Origin: Epiperipatus broadwayi
Taxonomy: Eukaryota; Onychophora; Udeonychophora; Euonychophora; Peripatidae
Length of the DNA stretch: 64,000 nucleotides
Assembly: GCA_028023455.1 (NCBI GenBank)
Contig: JAQFVV010006231.1
Span: forward strand, 8,510,036 to 8,574,035
Reading direction: 5' to 3'
Numbering within the stretch: position 1 is the first letter of the stretch; each line of letters begins with the position of its first letter. Positions 61,227 through 64,000 of this stretch are shown piece after piece. The notes below the pieces were generated by a model. That model searched no databases. It was not told the DNA's origin and saw only the letters and a list, made by a program, of their open reading frames with translations. The translations under genes were made by a program, and so were the position numbers.

Positions 61227-62940
61227 AACAATCAACTAAAAATGTTTCAAATTAACTTGATTGATATAATTAAATGATTATCTTAAAATTACTAATAATT
61301 ATTTATTCTCATTATTTAACACTTGGATGTTTTATATTACTTCTTTCTTTTTTTTTTTACTGATGATTTCTAAAACAGAAATAAAAATCTTTTTTTATTA
61401 CAAAACTTTTGTTAATATATATACTAAAGAACATAAAATGAATTTTGATTTTAGAATGCAGGTGGAATATTTAATAGCAAATGCTAGTTGTTGTTTTTTT
61501 TTTAATAAAGCACCTACCTAATAAAATTTGTTCTGATTTATATATTAAAATAAACTTAAAATGGCTCTGATAAAGTCTAAACATTTTTTAAAAATAAAAC
61601 ATTCACTTCATAAAGTTTGTTAGGATTAAATATATTACAATAAAATCCATTACAATTTGTTTTTAAAAAACTTACAAAGCCCAATTTTGATGGCTGTTGT
61701 TTGATTTCTTATGATGGCAAGAATTAATTCATTTATAAGTAATAAAATGTCAGATTCTATGTGTCCAAAATAGATTAGCAGTTGCCAGCTTTTTCTACTC
61801 ACTCAGCATAATGAAGGTTTGATGTTGCTTGAATAAAGTGAGAATCCAGAATGATTGCTGTAAGAAAATTGACTCTATATAATTTTTACTTCTTCCTGTT
61901 TTTGAATATCCTGATCCCATTTTCCAACATGTTTGATCATGTTTTTATTTTAATTATAAAATTTTAAAAACATTTTAATTGATTAATTTGAAAAATGCTT
62001 TAATTGCCAAATTTTTTCTTGTTTTTGAATCTCTTAACTAAATAAGCTTAATCAGTTTTTTAATCTCATTTTTAATTGAGTTGCTTTGCAATTTATTCTT
62101 TGATAAAAGAAAGATTTGATATATTTTACCAGTTTCTCTTAAATTATTATTTTAAAATAACTATTATAACTCTTCTACATTATTTAATATGACAAATAAT
62201 AATTAATTTTAACATAAATTTAATATTTTATTATAAATAATTTGTTCTACTGATTATTATTATATTATCTAATAAACAATTTTTTTAACTTTGGAATATT
62301 ATATTTATTAATATCACCACAATTCCTAAAATCACCTTTCTACCATGTGGAAGACCACATAGATGACACTGAAATAAATGACATTATTCATTTTAATAAA
62401 TATATATTATTGTTTGAAAATTAAGGATATATTCTTTGTATATATATATAATGTGATTTAAGATAAAAATGTAATATATGATTTAATAAGAATGGGTGAA
62501 TGAATATTCAGTATCTGTGATATGAAATAAAATTGGTAAATGAGTATCTGGTATTCAATTTTCAATATAAAATAGAATGAATGAAAGAATTTCCAATATT
62601 AAATATAAGAATAATATGAGAAAAATTTCTGAATAGATATTTGGTATTAAAATATATATAAAATAAATGATTAAAATAAATACCTTATACTAAATATTAA
62701 AATAAATATTTACTAAAAGTTAAATGGAAAATATCATTTGTTTAATCTTTTGTTGTGACCTAATTATTCACAAATAACAAAGGACTAGTGTTTCAATTAA
62801 ATTTGTAATTAAGTTATAGCAATGTATAGTATGTAAATCACATTATTGTCTTACTATATATATTTGAATACAAGTATATATATATGAAAAACAAAAACAA
62901 GTTATAATCACGTTAACTTGCTGTCACTTATATTTATGAT
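60855..62940. other. AT-rich DNA
   Basis: No exon or gene is supported. There is a pure (TA)n run at 61169-61222. A short segment, CTACCATGTGGAAGACC, at 62341 repeats one at 21770 in the inverted-repeat compartment. Confidence 0.5.
61169..61222. repeat. (TA)n microsatellite
   Basis: About 54 bp of uninterrupted alternating TA, ending in TTGTAAC. Confidence 0.98.
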
Positions 62941-63037
62941 CAATAGATGGCGTTTTACCAAAGACACCGACCAAGCGTACGTTTGTTTACATAAACGACA
63001 AAAGAGTCAGAATTCACTATCTCTTTCATTTTGCCCA

Positions 63038-63086
63038 CCCTCACAGATCAACTGATTTCAAGCTAATTTGCTATCATCAGTGAAGG
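63038..63086 (-). ncRNA. Hammerhead ribozyme, family C left arm (damaged)
   Basis: Minus strand CCTTCA, CTGATGA, stem II AGC/GCT, T, GAAA, TCAGTTGA, TC, then TGTGAGGG. A two-base insertion in the 3' strand of stem I displaces the pairing, and one base change breaks the TCAGCTGA palindrome. Confidence 0.6.
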
Positions 63087-63460
63087 ATAGAGCTAGAAAC
63101 TAGATCTAAACACTGACTCCAAGTGTTTATGCAAAAAGTTTCTATCAGTTTGCAAGCATGAAATTTTTCAGACCGGTAAAGTCTTCAAACTCAGCCTAAC
63201 AAGCCAGATAGCTATATGGGTCTGATCTCAGTTCAGTTTCACCACATAGTCAAAGCCTCTGCAATATATGTCATTGTAAAAATCTTTAAATGTACATTTA
63301 TGTGGTGAAACTGAACTGAGATCAGACCCATATAGCTATTTGGCTTGTTAGGCTGAGTTTGAAGACTTTATCAGTCTGAAAAATTTCATGCTTGCAAACT
63401 GATAGAAACTTTTTGCATAAACACTTGGAGTCAGTGTTTAGATCTAGTTTCTAGCTCTAT

Positions 63461-63507
63461 CCTTCACTGATGATAGCAAATTAGCTTGAAATCAGCTGAT
63501 CTGAGGG
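63461..63507 (+). ncRNA. Hammerhead ribozyme, family C right arm (intact)
   Basis: Stem I CCTTCA/TGAGGG (six pairs, one G-U), CTGATGA at 63467-63473, stem II AGC/GCT with loop AAATTA, T, GAAA at 63488-63491, palindromic TCAGCTGA at 63492-63499 as stem III, cleavage triplet AUC ending at 63501. All conserved core bases are present. The palindromic stem III would favour dimers. Confidence 0.8.
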
Positions 63508-63639
63508 TGGGCAAAATGAAAGAGATAGTGAATTCTGACTCTTTTCTCATTTATGTAAACAAATGTACACTTGGTCGGTGTTTTTGGTAAAATGCCATCT
63601 ATTGAATATATATATATATACTTGGAATTTAGAGTTTCT

Positions 63640-63960
63640 ATAGAAGATTTGAACATAGACTTTCCCTTCAGTTATCCATTCTATCTCATGCAATCATTAT
63701 ACATGACCACCCATCATCAGACTTTTAATGATATGGATGGCTGAAGAGTTGGAGGAAGTAGTAGATTGAAGCCTGTACATTAAGATTTGAAGATTTGCTA
63801 TCTTAATATAAACCGAGCACTGATTATATATATATGTAAGGGAAATGGTGATCTGAACCAACTGATAAGTGCTGACTCAGCATGTGTATCAGTTGAATGA
63901 GATAGGTTGGATATCTGACAGAAGCTTGAAAGTCTGTGTTTAAATTCCCTATAATTACCT
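63640..63960 (+). mobile_element. Hammerhead family B copy, decayed
   Basis: GATGGCTGAAGAGTTG, AGATTGAAGCCTGTACATTA, GAGCACTGAT and GAAAGTCTGTG follow the order of the 36.1-36.5 kb arm. The ribozyme region (63857-63895) keeps ACCAA and a mutated CTGATAA, but GAAA is lost, so it is dead. Confidence 0.7.
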
Positions 63961-64000
63961 TTAGTAAAATTAAGATTTTGGACAGTATTTTATTGAGTTT

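Larger units (their letters stand above)
62941..63604. mobile_element. Hammerhead family C inverted element, 0.66 kb
   Basis: Arms 62941-63247 and 63300-63604 are about 95% reverse complements, from CAATAGATGGCGTTTTACC to its mirror GGTAAAATGCCATCTATTG. The spacer is about 52 bp. Each arm carries one hammerhead. No protein is encoded. An AT run follows the right end. Confidence 0.85.

Noticed and set aside
57906-64000. PAS-A exon of BMAL1 in the remaining 6 kb
   Set aside because: I looked for a translated segment like the post-bHLH region on the + strand and found none that is open and flanked by splice sites.

Overview
This is a eukaryotic (metazoan) window of very high A+T content with long introns and dense, mostly decayed repeats. 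Nothing bacterial is present: there are no operons, and most open frames longer than 60 codons are AT-rich noise or simple-repeat shadows. The one host gene I can support is an orthologue of the clock transcription factor BMAL1/ARNTL (insect name: cycle) on the + strand. Three small exons (42.7, 54.6 and 57.7 kb) join in compatible phase and give the RKRKG basic motif, an acidic linker and a complete bHLH domain; the PAS exons are not visible and should lie downstream. A bilaterian invertebrate fits best. The short interstitial TTAGGG-like tract at 29.0 kb would suit a lophotrochozoan such as a mollusc better than an insect, but this is weak evidence.

Layout. 0.74-6.93 kb: a complete but non-autonomous LTR retrotransposon with about 1.88-kb LTRs, a tRNA-Pro-like primer site, a broken gag-like coiled-coil frame and no pol. 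8.9-9.75 kb: two Penelope-like 3' ends (GIY-YIG nuclease C-termini) head to head, then a 228-bp ATT microsatellite. 10.9-18.3 kb: AT-rich DNA with a few unexplained islands and short duplications. 18.3 kb: a tRNA-derived SINE with a 15-bp target duplication. 18.85-22.14 kb: a compartment bounded by about 140-bp inverted repeats, holding an IS1595/Merlin-like transposase remnant and RTE LINE pieces. 23.7-29.9 kb: LINE scraps, foldbacks, a second SINE, and a 1.2-kb terminal-inverted-repeat element containing telomere-like repeats. 34.4-36.5 kb: two hammerhead-bearing foldback elements. 37.15-38.2 kb: a minisatellite with a higher-order period of about 450-470 bp. 38.8-40.05 kb: a 5'-truncated RTE-type LINE. 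40.35-41.4 kb: a hAT transposase pseudogene. 42.13-42.45 kb: a TATC microsatellite. 42.7-57.9 kb: the BMAL1 exons, whose introns hold LINE remnants, hammerhead elements, a SINE and a processed Polo-like kinase pseudogene. 58.7-64 kb: a 230-bp-arm palindrome, an RTE scrap, a LINE zinc-knuckle remnant, and another hammerhead foldback.

The most interesting signal is a set of hammerhead-ribozyme folds, each with a very short stem III, in at least five unrelated repeat families (25.5, 34.5, 35.4/36.3, 47.4, 51.8, 52.2, 53.5 and 63.0/63.5 kb, plus 9.0/9.65 kb in the Penelope-like pair). Almost all sit in inverted head-to-head arrangements beside AT-rich DNA. They look like Penelope-like or retrozyme-type elements that use self-cleaving RNA. 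Two families carry a paired C3U/G8A change in the catalytic core that would keep the 3-8 base pair. Calls rest on reading and translating by eye; no alignment, folding or database search was run.
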